DNA from: Macrococcoides equi
GTDB taxonomy: Bacteria > Bacillota > Bacilli > Staphylococcales > Staphylococcaceae
Length of the DNA: 64,000 nucleotides
Assembly: GCF_047425865.1 (NCBI RefSeq)
Contig: NZ_CP179735.1
Direction: 5' to 3' (one strand)
Shown: in pieces, positions 17,166 to 26,140 of the stretch
How positions within the stretch are numbered: position 1 is the first letter of the stretch
Layout: each line of letters begins with the position of its first letter
The notes under the pieces: model-generated
The model's database searches: none
What the model was told of the DNA's origin: nothing
What the model saw: only the letters and a program-made list of their open reading frames with translations
Made by a program: the position numbers and the translations under genes

Positions 17166-17891
17166 TTGAAAAGAACTAGAAAAAGAGGTTGTGGATGCTT
17201 TGGCTGTTCGTCAATATTACTCATCCCATTATTGCTTCTAATATTGTATGTCGGCTGGAATGTTTATCAAGGTTTCCAGGTTGATATTGGTAAACTTAAG
17301 TCTATTGAACAACAAAATACGTATGTTTCAACGCAAGATATGCAACCTTACGTAAAAAATGCATTTATTGCAGTAGAAGATAAAAGGTTTAACGATCATG
17401 ATGGTGTCGACTGGATAGGTACGGCCAGAGCGATGGTGGTTTCATTAAAGGATGGCGAAGCATCACAAGGTGGAAGTACTATAACACAACAATTAGCCAA
17501 AACTTATTTCTTTAATAATGAAAAGTCGATTTCACGAAAGATAAAAGAAGTTGTTGTGGCGAAGCGTATCGAAAACAATTATTCAAAAGAGCAGATTTTA
17601 AGTTTTTATTTAAATACAATTTATTTTGGAAGTAATCATTATAATTTAGAAAGTGCAGCAAACTCTGACTTCAGAGCTAGCACACATAAGGATAATCAGT
17701 TTTATCCTCAAATCACTATATTACAAAGTGCATTACTTGCAAGTACAATCAATGCACCGTCACTATATCATCCGGAGTCATATCAAACAGATGCGGCTTT
17801 AAAAGAACGTACGAAAGAAACGTTGCAAAAAATGCTTGAACAAAAATTTATCACTGAATCAGAATACAATACGGCTGTCAGTAGTTTATAA
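17166..17891 (+). CDS. sgtB: Monofunctional peptidoglycan glycosyltransferase SgtB
   Basis: Polymerises lipid II into glycan strands on the outer face of the membrane. It is 241 residues, with a basic N-terminus, one membrane helix (residues 15-35) and a GT51 domain. The motifs are AVEDKRFNDHDG (catalytic Glu71), GGSTITQQLAK, KIKEVVVAKRIE and ILSFYLNTIYFG. It starts with TTG at 17166 after AGAGGTGG. In S. aureus sgtB is a member of the VraSR wall-stress regulon; I could not find a clear VraR site in the 140 bases upstream. Confidence 0.95.
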   Translation: MKRTRKRGCGCFGCSSILLIPLLLLILYVGWNVYQGFQVDIGKLKSIEQQNTYVSTQDMQPYVKNAFIAVEDKRFNDHDGVDWIGTARAMVVSLKDGEASQGGSTITQQLAKTYFFNNEKSISRKIKEVVVAKRIENNYSKEQILSFYLNTIYFGSNHYNLESAANSDFRASTHKDNQFYPQITILQSALLASTINAPSLYHPESYQTDAALKERTKETLQKMLEQKFITESEYNTAVSSL

Positions 17892-17904
17892 TAAATATGA
17901 GTTG

Positions 17905-17934
17905 AACGCTAAATATATATTTAGCGTTATTTTT
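17905..17934 (+). terminator. Terminator of sgtB
   Basis: Stem AACGCTAAAT / ATTTAGCGTT is followed by ATTTTTA. Confidence 0.85.
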
Positions 17935-17948
17935 ATGGAGGTTTGAAT

Positions 17949-18746
17949 ATGGAGAAAAAAATCACCAGAATAGAAGTGCAAAAAAACAACAAAGAGCGCT
18001 TTAATTTGTATATTAATGGTGTGTTTTTTGCCGGTATTGATGCAGCTACGTATGTTCATTTCAATTTAAAGAAAGATTTGATCGTCACAGACCAGATGCT
18101 ACGTGAAATTGGGGAGTATGATGGGTATCGTGTAGCTATAAATAAAGCGATTCAATATTTATCATATAAGAAACGTACAGAAAAAGAAGTACAAGATTAT
18201 TTGATGAAGTTAGAAGTAAATACAGAAGCGATTGATAAGTCGATCGATTATTGTAAGCAAAATGGATATATTAATCATGCAGATTACTGCATGAGTTTAA
18301 TGAATACGATGTTAAATACTACAGATAAGGGGCCGGTCATTTTTGCACAGAAGCTGAAGGAATTAGGTATAGAACAAAAATTAATTGAACAATATACAGC
18401 TCAGTACGAATCACTAATTACAGAGGAACGCATCGAAAAAATAGCAGCCAAGCTTACAAAAAAGTATGAAAAAAAACAATCGAGCCGTATGATTCAGCAA
18501 AAAATAATGCAAACACTCATTCAAAAAGGTTATAATTTGGATATTGCAAACGATGCATTAAAAAATGTTAAAATAGAAACAAACGAAGATGCACTTCAAA
18601 AAAATCTGGAAAAAGAAGTGAATCGCTTATCCAGGAAACATGAAGGCTTTGAATTAAAGCAAAAAATCATCCAAAGTATGATGAGAAAAGGCTTTGAATA
18701 CGATAATATTATAGAACGTTTAAAGGATTGTGGGCTTAGTGACTGA
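17949..18746 (+). CDS. recX: RecX, regulator of RecA
   Basis: Modulates RecA filaments. The 265-residue protein consists of repeated three-helix RecX units (for example AIQYLSYKKRTEKEVQDYL and DYCKQNGYINHADYC, then later KIMQTLIQKGYN and KIIQSMMRKGFEYDN). I use the ATG at 17949, which has GGAGG 7 bases upstream; a TTG at 17943 is in frame but too close. It overlaps the next gene. Confidence 0.92.
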   Translation: MEKKITRIEVQKNNKERFNLYINGVFFAGIDAATYVHFNLKKDLIVTDQMLREIGEYDGYRVAINKAIQYLSYKKRTEKEVQDYLMKLEVNTEAIDKSIDYCKQNGYINHADYCMSLMNTMLNTTDKGPVIFAQKLKELGIEQKLIEQYTAQYESLITEERIEKIAAKLTKKYEKKQSSRMIQQKIMQTLIQKGYNLDIANDALKNVKIETNEDALQKNLEKEVNRLSRKHEGFELKQKIIQSMMRKGFEYDNIIERLKDCGLSD

Positions 18747-19059
18747 TAAAAAATTAATTGAAATGAATGAACACGAATTGCGTGAAGTAGTAGGCATATA
18801 TCGAGAAAAAGCAAGAAAAGCTGAGACGATGGGAATTGTTAACGAGTACGAAGTGTGGATGCGTAAAGCATTGATTGCTGAAAGTTATATGGTGGATACA
18901 AATAAAGTGGAAATCGGCAAAGTATATCAACTTATCGGTAATCAAAAAGAATTTTTTAAGGTGGAGCGCATTAAAGGTGTATTTGCCTGGGGATTCAGAC
19001 TCGGTGCAAAACTTGAAGAAGAAGGTATACCTTTAGCGTTGTTACAGCTTGATGCTTAG
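18739..19059 (+). CDS. yfhH: YfhH family protein (DUF1811)
   Basis: A 106-residue protein with the start TDKKLIEMNEHELRE, a helical N-terminal half (YREKARKAETMGIVNEYEVW) and a small beta C-terminal domain. It matches the YfhH family found next to recX in Staphylococcus and Bacillus; the function is unknown. The start is probably GTG at 18739, overlapping the recX stop by 8 bases; GTG at 18730 is also open. Confidence 0.88.
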   Translation: MTDKKLIEMNEHELREVVGIYREKARKAETMGIVNEYEVWMRKALIAESYMVDTNKVEIGKVYQLIGNQKEFFKVERIKGVFAWGFRLGAKLEEEGIPLALLQLDA

Positions 19060-19070
19060 GGAGATATAAA

Positions 19071-20603
19071 ATGACAAATAATATACTAGTAAGACTCGTT
19101 AATGTAACAAAATACTTTCGTCACGTGAGTGGATTTTCAAAGTTTAGAGATATCATCATACCGGATGCTAAAAATCATAATGTAGAAGTTAAGGACGTTA
19201 CGATACATCTTTATAAGGGTGAAGTGCTAGGGTTAATCGGTTTACCGGACTCAGGTAAATCAGTGATCGGTAAACTTATTTCTAAAGTAGTTGAACCGAA
19301 TGAGGGACGTGTTAAAAACGACCACCCAACATTTCTTGCCAGTCATAACCATATCTTTGAAGGCGACTCTTCTGTTAAACAATTAATTGAATCAATCTTT
19401 TTATCATATAACCTGCCTTTAAATTCATTTACCGAAAAGAGACAAAATGTTTTAGAATTCAGTGGTTTAAAAGATTACGAGAAACGCCCGACAAGTGAGC
19501 TATCGACATTTGAACGTTCAAAGCTAATGATTACACTTGCATACTTTCTAAAACCTGATGTTATCATATTTGATGATCTATACCGTCATCTGGACAATGC
19601 ATTCAGAGAAAAGTTTGGTATGATTATTGATTTACTGGTAAAAGAACAAAAATCAATCGTTCTTATAGAAACTGACATTGATTTTATTGAAAGTAAAGCA
19701 AATTATATTACCTGGATGAGTCATGGTCAGGTTAGAAAATCAGGTACACCTAAAGAAATCATTCCGCTCTATAAAAGTTATTTAAAGGATTTTGAGAGTT
19801 GTCGTAATGAAGAAGCACGTTCATTATTTGATTTAAATTATAAAATGGCACGTTCCCTTAATCATGATGAAGGAGAAAAACTTAGCAGAATAAAGCGTTA
19901 TGGTGGAGTTATTATCGATGAAAATCTTCAAAAGCTACTTACGGCCAGCATCCTTATTTTGTTCGGAATTGCATTAATGTTTGTGTTATTACTTAATAAT
20001 ATTGGCGTACCTTCAAAGGTGACTGCCAATGTGGAAAATAGTATTGTTGAAAAACCTGACAAAGCATACATCGATAAATATGCACTTGGTGTGACGAGTA
20101 GAGATACGACGCTTTCTAATAAATCTGAGGAAAAAGATATACCTTCTAATACGACTTTAACTATTTCGGGATATAATGATAAAGTTTTTCGTGTGGGTTA
20201 TGCCGGTGGTGCGATGAATGTTGATAAGAAAGATATTATCTATATCAACCCTGCTGCTTTATATGATGAGCATTCATTTAGTGAATTAGAAGATTATATG
20301 TATAGTAATTATGTGAATTTCAGAGAATTTTTTAATGGCTTTATCGGAAAGTCTCACAGTACAATTAATAAAGAATTATATCCGGAATCAAATCACAGAT
20401 ATAAAGTGAAACTGACTAAAAACGATATCCATCTGCATTTTGATGATGTGAATAAATTAAATGGCATCAGCTTCCCGATGGAGAATCAAAAAAAACTTAA
20501 GAAAAATTTTGGCATTAAATCAGATCAGTGGATAGTAAAAATTGGAGAGGGATATGCCATTGCAGACTTTCAGAACAATGAATGGTTATATATCCAGATG
20601 TAG
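19071..20603 (+). CDS. TagH-like ABC ATPase with degenerate catalytic motifs and exported C-terminal domain
   Basis: A 510-residue protein. Residues 1-240 are an ABC nucleotide-binding domain whose N-terminus (RLVNVTKYFRHVSGFSKFRD) resembles TagH of teichoic acid exporters. Walker A is intact (GLPDSGKS, 57-64). The signature is LSTFE instead of LSGGQ (144-148), Walker B ends FDD without the catalytic glutamate (164-169), and the H-loop position reads ETD without histidine. A membrane helix (about 288-309) and a roughly 200-residue extracytoplasmic domain follow, as in the long Bacillus TagH. It pairs with the permease next door. ATP turnover may be slow or absent; substrate unknown. Confidence 0.8.
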   Translation: MTNNILVRLVNVTKYFRHVSGFSKFRDIIIPDAKNHNVEVKDVTIHLYKGEVLGLIGLPDSGKSVIGKLISKVVEPNEGRVKNDHPTFLASHNHIFEGDSSVKQLIESIFLSYNLPLNSFTEKRQNVLEFSGLKDYEKRPTSELSTFERSKLMITLAYFLKPDVIIFDDLYRHLDNAFREKFGMIIDLLVKEQKSIVLIETDIDFIESKANYITWMSHGQVRKSGTPKEIIPLYKSYLKDFESCRNEEARSLFDLNYKMARSLNHDEGEKLSRIKRYGGVIIDENLQKLLTASILILFGIALMFVLLLNNIGVPSKVTANVENSIVEKPDKAYIDKYALGVTSRDTTLSNKSEEKDIPSNTTLTISGYNDKVFRVGYAGGAMNVDKKDIIYINPAALYDEHSFSELEDYMYSNYVNFREFFNGFIGKSHSTINKELYPESNHRYKVKLTKNDIHLHFDDVNKLNGISFPMENQKKLKKNFGIKSDQWIVKIGEGYAIADFQNNEWLYIQM

Positions 20604-20611
20604 GTGTTATG

Positions 20612-21460
20612 ATGAATGAATTACTGAATACAATAAAATATATTCCGCATACGATAAAAAATGCACTTATTGAAATTTACTATAATCAAAAACTTTATGC
20701 CATATGGTTAACTATTAATCTATTGCTGATAGCAGTTACATTCTTATGGATTAATTTAACCGAGGGACTACCGATCGATAAGCTCTCAAAAGTGTGGTCA
20801 TTATCCGGATATCTTGTGTTTTTCTGGATAGCCTGTGCAGCTTATTTTTCTATGAAGATGTTGCAGTCAAGAGGATTTATGTTAAACATAACGAACACAC
20901 CAACGTATGTATTAACAACTGTCCAAATCATTAATTTCTATATTTTATTTATTATTTCGCTTATAATGTTACTCATTATTGCGATTTCAAATAAGGTGGA
21001 AATTGATACGAGTATCGTGAGTATTATATATTTCTCATTAATGACATTTCTATTGTTAATGCCAATATGTACGTTACTTTCGTTAATGTCTCATCTTTTT
21101 GATAATATGCGCTGGATTATCATGGTGATTTTATTTTTAATTTTGATTAGTGTACCGATTTTATGGATTCCATCCGATTTACCGGAACTTTTAATTAATA
21201 TCTTAAAGTTAAATCCATTCTACTTTATAGTCAATGGTGTACAGGAGTCGGTAGTATTAGGTAGTACACCTCTATTAAATTTACCTGCACAAATGATTTT
21301 TATATTTGAACTGATATTAATCTATATTTGGTTCAATTACTTCTATAAGATTTTAAAAGATGAAATAAATATAAATAAATCAGAAGGTTCTGAGCCAAAA
21401 AAACAATCTAAATTAAGCATTAACTTACAAAATCTAAGGGATAGTATCTTTAAATCATAA
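20612..21460 (+). CDS. TagG-like ABC-2 family permease
   Basis: A 282-residue membrane protein with about six helices and an amphipathic, charged N-terminus (NTIKYIPHTIKNALIEIYYNQ), as in polysaccharide-export ABC-2 permeases. The late LNPFYFIVNGVQES is typical of TagG-type permeases. The start is taken at the second of two tandem ATGs (20612), with AGGTG upstream. It begins 8 bases after the TagH-like gene and is surely its partner. Wall polymer or glycolipid export is inferred; the substrate is unknown. Confidence 0.8.
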   Translation: MNELLNTIKYIPHTIKNALIEIYYNQKLYAIWLTINLLLIAVTFLWINLTEGLPIDKLSKVWSLSGYLVFFWIACAAYFSMKMLQSRGFMLNITNTPTYVLTTVQIINFYILFIISLIMLLIIAISNKVEIDTSIVSIIYFSLMTFLLLMPICTLLSLMSHLFDNMRWIIMVILFLILISVPILWIPSDLPELLINILKLNPFYFIVNGVQESVVLGSTPLLNLPAQMIFIFELILIYIWFNYFYKILKDEININKSEGSEPKKQSKLSINLQNLRDSIFKS

Positions 21461-21480
21461 TCTTGAATATCTATAATTAA

Positions 21481-21527
21481 AACCGAGGACAACGCATCGT
21501 GATTGATGCGTTGTCCTCGGTTATTTT
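21481..21527 (+). terminator. Terminator of the TagHG-like operon
   Basis: A perfect 18-bp stem starting AACCGAGGACAACGCATC with a 6-base loop is followed by ATTTTGT. Confidence 0.92.
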
Positions 21528-21542
21528 GTATCATTTTCAAGA

Positions 21543-22526
21543 TTAATTGACTTTACCTCGTAGTAATTTTCGCTGTAGTTTTTCTTCTGTGAATACCCAG
21601 CCAGTGTAACTATGAGTCACGTAATACTTATCATCAAGTCCAAGAATAGCAACAAAAGAATAATGACCGTTCTTTAAATAGCGTAGATCAATGAAACGGA
21701 GTTCATAGCCATTGTCAGTTTGCGTAACTGTCCATCGGTAAATTGAACTGAAGTTAATAAATGCTCTGAAGTTTTTATCATGCATTGCATGCTGCATGTA
21801 TTTTGTTTCAGGAAAAGGGATACGTTTAAAACGATCACTAAAGTTAACTGATCGTTTATAGCTTCTGCCGATATAATCATGTGTATCTGTCTGTATTGCA
21901 ACGCGCCATTCATAAAAACGAATGGTTGGTGCAACGAACGTCTTGATAATTTTTTCATCTTTTGGAATGAGCTTAAGTGCTGCACGTTTAATTGATTGTT
22001 GCAGCATTCGTCTAGTGATATAGTAGATGACAAGTATAACTATCAAACTTGAAAAAATATATACCGGATTACCTCCGATATACCATAAACATATGGCACA
22101 AATGTGTAAGATAAAGATGATGGGATCGAATGTATTGATAATTCCAATCTGAATCCATTTATTTGTTAAGGGACGTAAAGCTTGCGTACCGTATGAATTA
22201 AAGATATCTACGAACACATGGAGAAATACAGCTATTTGAGCCCATAACCATACATGGAAGTATTGCACATCTTTAAAGATCATACCAATTAAGAGTGTGA
22301 GTACTATCGGCCAGATGAGAGTAAAGGGAATTGAGTGTGTGATACCACGGTGGTTATTGATATAGACGGCATTATTCTTTAATTTTAAAACAGTATCAAT
22401 GTCTGGAATTTGTGATCCGACCATTACTGCAGTAACGATAGCGGGATACATCGAAGTAACTGCAGGATCAATCGTTGCAAGTCCTGCTAGTCCGACACCC
22501 ATTACAACATGCGTAGCTGTATCCAT
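21543..22526 (-). CDS. YfhP/YdjM-type membrane metal-dependent hydrolase
   Basis: A 327-residue protein of the LexA-regulated YdjM family. The N-terminal motifs MDTATHVVMG, SQIPDIDT and NHRGITHSIPF supply conserved Asp/His metal ligands, and several membrane helices follow. The C-terminal third is soluble. The ATG at 22526 follows AAGGAATG and matches the family start; the upstream in-frame start at 22550 adds 8 unsupported residues. Substrate unknown. Confidence 0.88.
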   Translation of the reverse strand: MDTATHVVMGVGLAGLATIDPAVTSMYPAIVTAVMVGSQIPDIDTVLKLKNNAVYINNHRGITHSIPFTLIWPIVLTLLIGMIFKDVQYFHVWLWAQIAVFLHVFVDIFNSYGTQALRPLTNKWIQIGIINTFDPIIFILHICAICLWYIGGNPVYIFSSLIVILVIYYITRRMLQQSIKRAALKLIPKDEKIIKTFVAPTIRFYEWRVAIQTDTHDYIGRSYKRSVNFSDRFKRIPFPETKYMQHAMHDKNFRAFINFSSIYRWTVTQTDNGYELRFIDLRYLKNGHYSFVAILGLDDKYYVTHSYTGWVFTEEKLQRKLLRGKVN

Positions 22527-22622
22527 AAGAATCATTCCTTTCACACTCATTATAATCTAATTTAAAGCAATAGATAAAAGAAAAATCGGAAGTTTAACAA
22601 TAATTTTAGAAAGTTGGTTAAT

Positions 22623-23660
22623 ATGAAATATAAAGATACTTTCAGTACACAGTTATTAAGTTGGTTCAATCAAAATAAAAGAGAGATGCCCTGGAGAGAA
22701 ACGAATGATCCGTATAAAATATGGTTATCAGAAGTTATGCTCCAGCAAACACAAGTCAACACTGTCAGAGCTTATTACAATAGATTTATTGAACGATTTC
22801 CAGATATCGATACATTAGCAGAAGCTTCAATTGATGAAGTGTCTAAGTATTGGGAAGGATTAGGATATTACTCGCGCGTTAGAAATTTTCATACAGCTGT
22901 ACGGGAAGTTCAAGTCCAGTATGCAAGCAAAGTACCAGATGATCCAAAAGCATATCTTGCATTAAAAGGCGTAGGACCTTATACGCAAGGGGCTGTTATG
23001 AGTATTGCTTTTAATCATCAATTACCTGCAGTGGATGGTAATGTATATCGTGTATTTGCAAGACTTGATAATGATACTTTTGATATTTCTAGTTCCCGAG
23101 CACGAAAACACTTTGAATCGAAAGTTATGGAAGTTATGCCTGAACAGGCAGGAGATTTCAATGAGGCATTGATGGAATTAGGTGCAACAGTCTGCACACC
23201 TAAAAATCCTGTATGTTTACTATGCCCGGTGAATGAACATTGTGAAGCATATGAACAGGGTAATATGCAAAATTTGCCGGTTAAACTTAAAAAAATAAAA
23301 AAGACAGTGCAGCATTATAAAGTGCTATTAATACATAAGGACGACCAGGTCATCATTCAAAGGAGACCGGATAATGGATTATTAGCTTCTATGTGGCAGT
23401 TTCCAATGTTTGATATAGATATGCATGTCGGTGATATTGAAGAACAGATGGATATCTCTTTACATATTGAGCGTGAACCGTTTGTTAAAACAAAGCACCA
23501 GTTTACACATTTAGAATGGCAGATGGAAGTATATTACGCTTATACTAAAGATGATGTTGAGCTCCCGTATAAACTGATTTCACCCGATGAGAAAGATGCA
23601 TACAATTTCCCGGTATCTATGACTAAAATCTTTAATTACTATAGTGAATTTAAACAATAG
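22623..23660 (+). CDS. mutY: Adenine DNA glycosylase MutY
   Basis: Removes adenine paired with 8-oxoguanine. The 345-residue protein has catalytic Glu37 in LSEVMLQQTQV, the helix-hairpin-helix LKGVGPYTQGAV, and the catalytic Asp in AVDGNVYRVFARL. The iron-sulfur loop reads C-x6-C-x2-C-x5-C (CTPKNPVCLLCPVNEHC). The C-terminal Nudix-like domain recognises 8-oxoG. The start at ATG 22623 agrees with the family; the Shine-Dalgarno is weak. Confidence 0.96.
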   Translation: MKYKDTFSTQLLSWFNQNKREMPWRETNDPYKIWLSEVMLQQTQVNTVRAYYNRFIERFPDIDTLAEASIDEVSKYWEGLGYYSRVRNFHTAVREVQVQYASKVPDDPKAYLALKGVGPYTQGAVMSIAFNHQLPAVDGNVYRVFARLDNDTFDISSSRARKHFESKVMEVMPEQAGDFNEALMELGATVCTPKNPVCLLCPVNEHCEAYEQGNMQNLPVKLKKIKKTVQHYKVLLIHKDDQVIIQRRPDNGLLASMWQFPMFDIDMHVGDIEEQMDISLHIEREPFVKTKHQFTHLEWQMEVYYAYTKDDVELPYKLISPDEKDAYNFPVSMTKIFNYYSEFKQ

Positions 23661-23738
23661 GTTTATTTACGTTTATTGAAACGCTTATTATGTTATAATT
23701 TAAAATGCAAATATTATAAATTATAGGTGGTGTGGAAC

Positions 23739-24287
23739 ATGGTCAAAGAATCCATACCAAAAGAAGGCCAGAATGTGCAGATACAAAGTTATAAACATAA
23801 CGGAAAAATTCACAGAGTCTGGTCTGAAACAACGATTTTAAAAGGGACAAATCATGTTATCATTGGGGGGAATAATCGAACGCTTGTAACTGAAAGTGAC
23901 GGTAGGACCTGGGTTACAAGAGAGCCGGCTATTGTCTACTTTCATGCTGAGTATTGGTTTAATGTCATCTGTATGTTCAGAGAAGATGGTGTGTATTACT
24001 ATTGTAATTTATCATCACCTTTTGTATATGACACAGAGGCTATTAAATATATTGATTATGACTTAGACATAAAAGTCTATCCTAATGGTAAGTATCACTT
24101 ACTGGATGAAGATGAGTATCAGCAACACATGAAACAAATGAATTATCCAAAAGAGATTGATGATATCCTGAGGAGAAACGTTGATATTTTGCAGCAATGG
24201 ATTGAAAGGAAAAAGGGACCATTTGCGCCTGACTTTATTAAAGTCTGGCAAGAAAGATTTCATTTTCAGAAAAGAATGAAAGATTAA
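23739..24287 (+). CDS. DUF402 nucleoside tri-/diphosphate phosphatase (Ntdp family)
   Basis: A 182-residue protein nearly identical in layout to the S. aureus UPF0374 protein shown to hydrolyse nucleoside tri- and diphosphates. It starts MVKESIPKEG and has conserved stretches REPAIVYFHAEYWFNVI and IDYDLDIKVYPNGKYHLL with the metal-binding acidic residues. AGGTGGTG precedes the ATG at 23739. A hairpin follows, and the exporter gene lies downstream, the S. aureus order. Confidence 0.92.
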   Translation: MVKESIPKEGQNVQIQSYKHNGKIHRVWSETTILKGTNHVIIGGNNRTLVTESDGRTWVTREPAIVYFHAEYWFNVICMFREDGVYYYCNLSSPFVYDTEAIKYIDYDLDIKVYPNGKYHLLDEDEYQQHMKQMNYPKEIDDILRRNVDILQQWIERKKGPFAPDFIKVWQERFHFQKRMKD

Positions 24288-24315
24288 ATCAACCTAAACG
24301 TTAGGTTGATTTAAT
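24283..24315 (+). terminator. Palindrome at the end of the Ntdp gene
   Basis: A perfect 15-bp stem, ATTAAATCAACCTAA with its complement and a 3-base loop, overlaps the stop codon. The T-run is weak, so termination may be partial and the exporter gene could be reached by read-through. Confidence 0.55.
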
Positions 24316-24335
24316 TTGTTAAAGGGAGATTTTAC

Positions 24336-26081
24336 ATGATTAAAAGATATATGCAGTTTGTAAAACCTTACTGGATGTTGATTATACTAACCATTGCGAT
24401 AGGTATTCTAAAGTTTGGGATACCACTATTAATTCCGCTACTCATTAAATATGTAATTGATGACGTGATTCAAAATGGTGCAATGACGATAGAAGAAAAA
24501 AAGGCAGCATTGATGAATGCGATATTAATTTTTGGCTTTATCTTCGTTGTGATTCGTCCGCCAGTAGAATACTACCGACAATATTTAGCACAGTGGACAA
24601 GTAATAAAATATTGTATGACATCAGAAAGAAATTATATAAACACTTACAGAATTTAAGTGTACGATTTTATTCTAATAATAAAGTTGGCGAAGTCATCTC
24701 TCGAGTGATTAACGATGTTGAGTCTACAAAAGATTTTATTGTGACTGGATTAATGAACGTATGGCTGGATCTAGTGACAATCATCATAGCACTCATCATT
24801 ATGTTTACGATGAGTGTGAAGCTAACGTTGATTTCGTTAATTGTATTTCCGTTCTATATGTTCAGCATTTATTACTTCTTCGGTAATCTTCGTAAGTTAA
24901 CACGTGCCAGAAGTCAATCGTTAGCAGAAGTACAAGGTTTCTTGCATGAACGTGTGCAAGGGATGACAGTAATTAAGACATTTGCCATAGAAGAAGAAGA
25001 GAACGCACGATTTAATAAACGAAATGAAAACTTTTTAAAGAAGGCAACAGATCATACAAAATGGAATGCGAAAAGTTTTGCGGTGATTAATACGATTACA
25101 GACATTGGTCCGTTGCTTGTTGTTGGATTTGGTGCTTATCTAGTGATACAAGGCGGATTAACGGTCGGGAGTTTAGCGGCATTTATCGCATATCTTGATC
25201 GCTTGTATGGACCATTGCGAAGATTAGTATCTTCATCTACAACACTTACACAAAGTTTAGCGTCTATGGATCGTATGTTCCAGCTGTTTGATGAACCTTA
25301 TGATGTTAAAGATGCCACGCATGCACGTGATATTAAAGTACAGCATGGGGATATAACGTTTAAAGATGTAGGTTTTAAGTATAACGAGAATGACGAAGAA
25401 GTATTACACCATGTAAATCTTGATATTCATAGCGGTGAAACCGTAGCATTTGTCGGTATGAGTGGTGGTGGAAAATCGACGATGATTAGCTTGATACCGA
25501 GGTTTTATGATGTGACGAGTGGAGAGATTGAAATAGATCACGTGCCGCTAAAAGATTACACGATTGAAAGTTTAAGAACACAAATCGGTATGGTAATGCA
25601 GGATAATATATTATTCTCTGAATCAATACGCGAAAATATATTACTTGGTAAACCAGATGCAACAGAAGAAGAGATGATCTATGCGGCGAAACTTGCCAAT
25701 GCACATGATTTTATTATGAGTTTACCCGATGGTTATGATACAGAAGTCGGTGAACGTGGCGTGAAATTATCAGGTGGACAGAAGCAACGTGTAGCTATTT
25801 CACGTGTATTCTTAAAGAATCCACCTATCTTAATACTTGATGAAGCAACAAGTGCGCTGGATCTTGAAAGTGAAGCGGTCATTCAGGAAGCTTTAGAAAC
25901 ATTGTCTAAAGATCGTACGACTGTAATAGTTGCACATCGCTTATCAACGATTACACATGCGGATAAGATTGTTGTCATTCAAAATGGCGAAATCGTAGAA
26001 ATTGGAACGCATCAGGAATTAATGCATAAGAAATCACATTATTATAATTTATATTCTATCCAGCATTTAGATGCGGAATAG
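24336..26081 (+). CDS. Sav1866-type multidrug ABC exporter
   Basis: A 581-residue half-transporter acting as a homodimer: about six membrane helices (residues 1-320) fused to an ATPase domain. Walker A is GMSGGGKST, the signature is LSGGQKQR, Walker B is ILILDEATSALD, and the switch His is in VAHRLST. The sequence follows S. aureus Sav1866 (578 residues) throughout, for example QYLAQWTSNKILYDIRKKLY. Lipid or drug flipping out of the inner leaflet is the expected role. AAAGGGAG precedes the ATG. Confidence 0.95.
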   Translation: MIKRYMQFVKPYWMLIILTIAIGILKFGIPLLIPLLIKYVIDDVIQNGAMTIEEKKAALMNAILIFGFIFVVIRPPVEYYRQYLAQWTSNKILYDIRKKLYKHLQNLSVRFYSNNKVGEVISRVINDVESTKDFIVTGLMNVWLDLVTIIIALIIMFTMSVKLTLISLIVFPFYMFSIYYFFGNLRKLTRARSQSLAEVQGFLHERVQGMTVIKTFAIEEEENARFNKRNENFLKKATDHTKWNAKSFAVINTITDIGPLLVVGFGAYLVIQGGLTVGSLAAFIAYLDRLYGPLRRLVSSSTTLTQSLASMDRMFQLFDEPYDVKDATHARDIKVQHGDITFKDVGFKYNENDEEVLHHVNLDIHSGETVAFVGMSGGGKSTMISLIPRFYDVTSGEIEIDHVPLKDYTIESLRTQIGMVMQDNILFSESIRENILLGKPDATEEEMIYAAKLANAHDFIMSLPDGYDTEVGERGVKLSGGQKQRVAISRVFLKNPPILILDEATSALDLESEAVIQEALETLSKDRTTVIVAHRLSTITHADKIVVIQNGEIVEIGTHQELMHKKSHYYNLYSIQHLDAE

Positions 26082-26140
26082 TATGGAGACTTTTTGCCCT
26101 CTATTGTATGATATAAGTATCATATATAGGGGGTATTTTT

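Noticed and set aside
17138..17179. 13-codon upstream frame overlapping the sgtB start
   Set aside because: ATG at 17138 has no ribosome site; the GAGGTGG downstream serves the TTG of sgtB.
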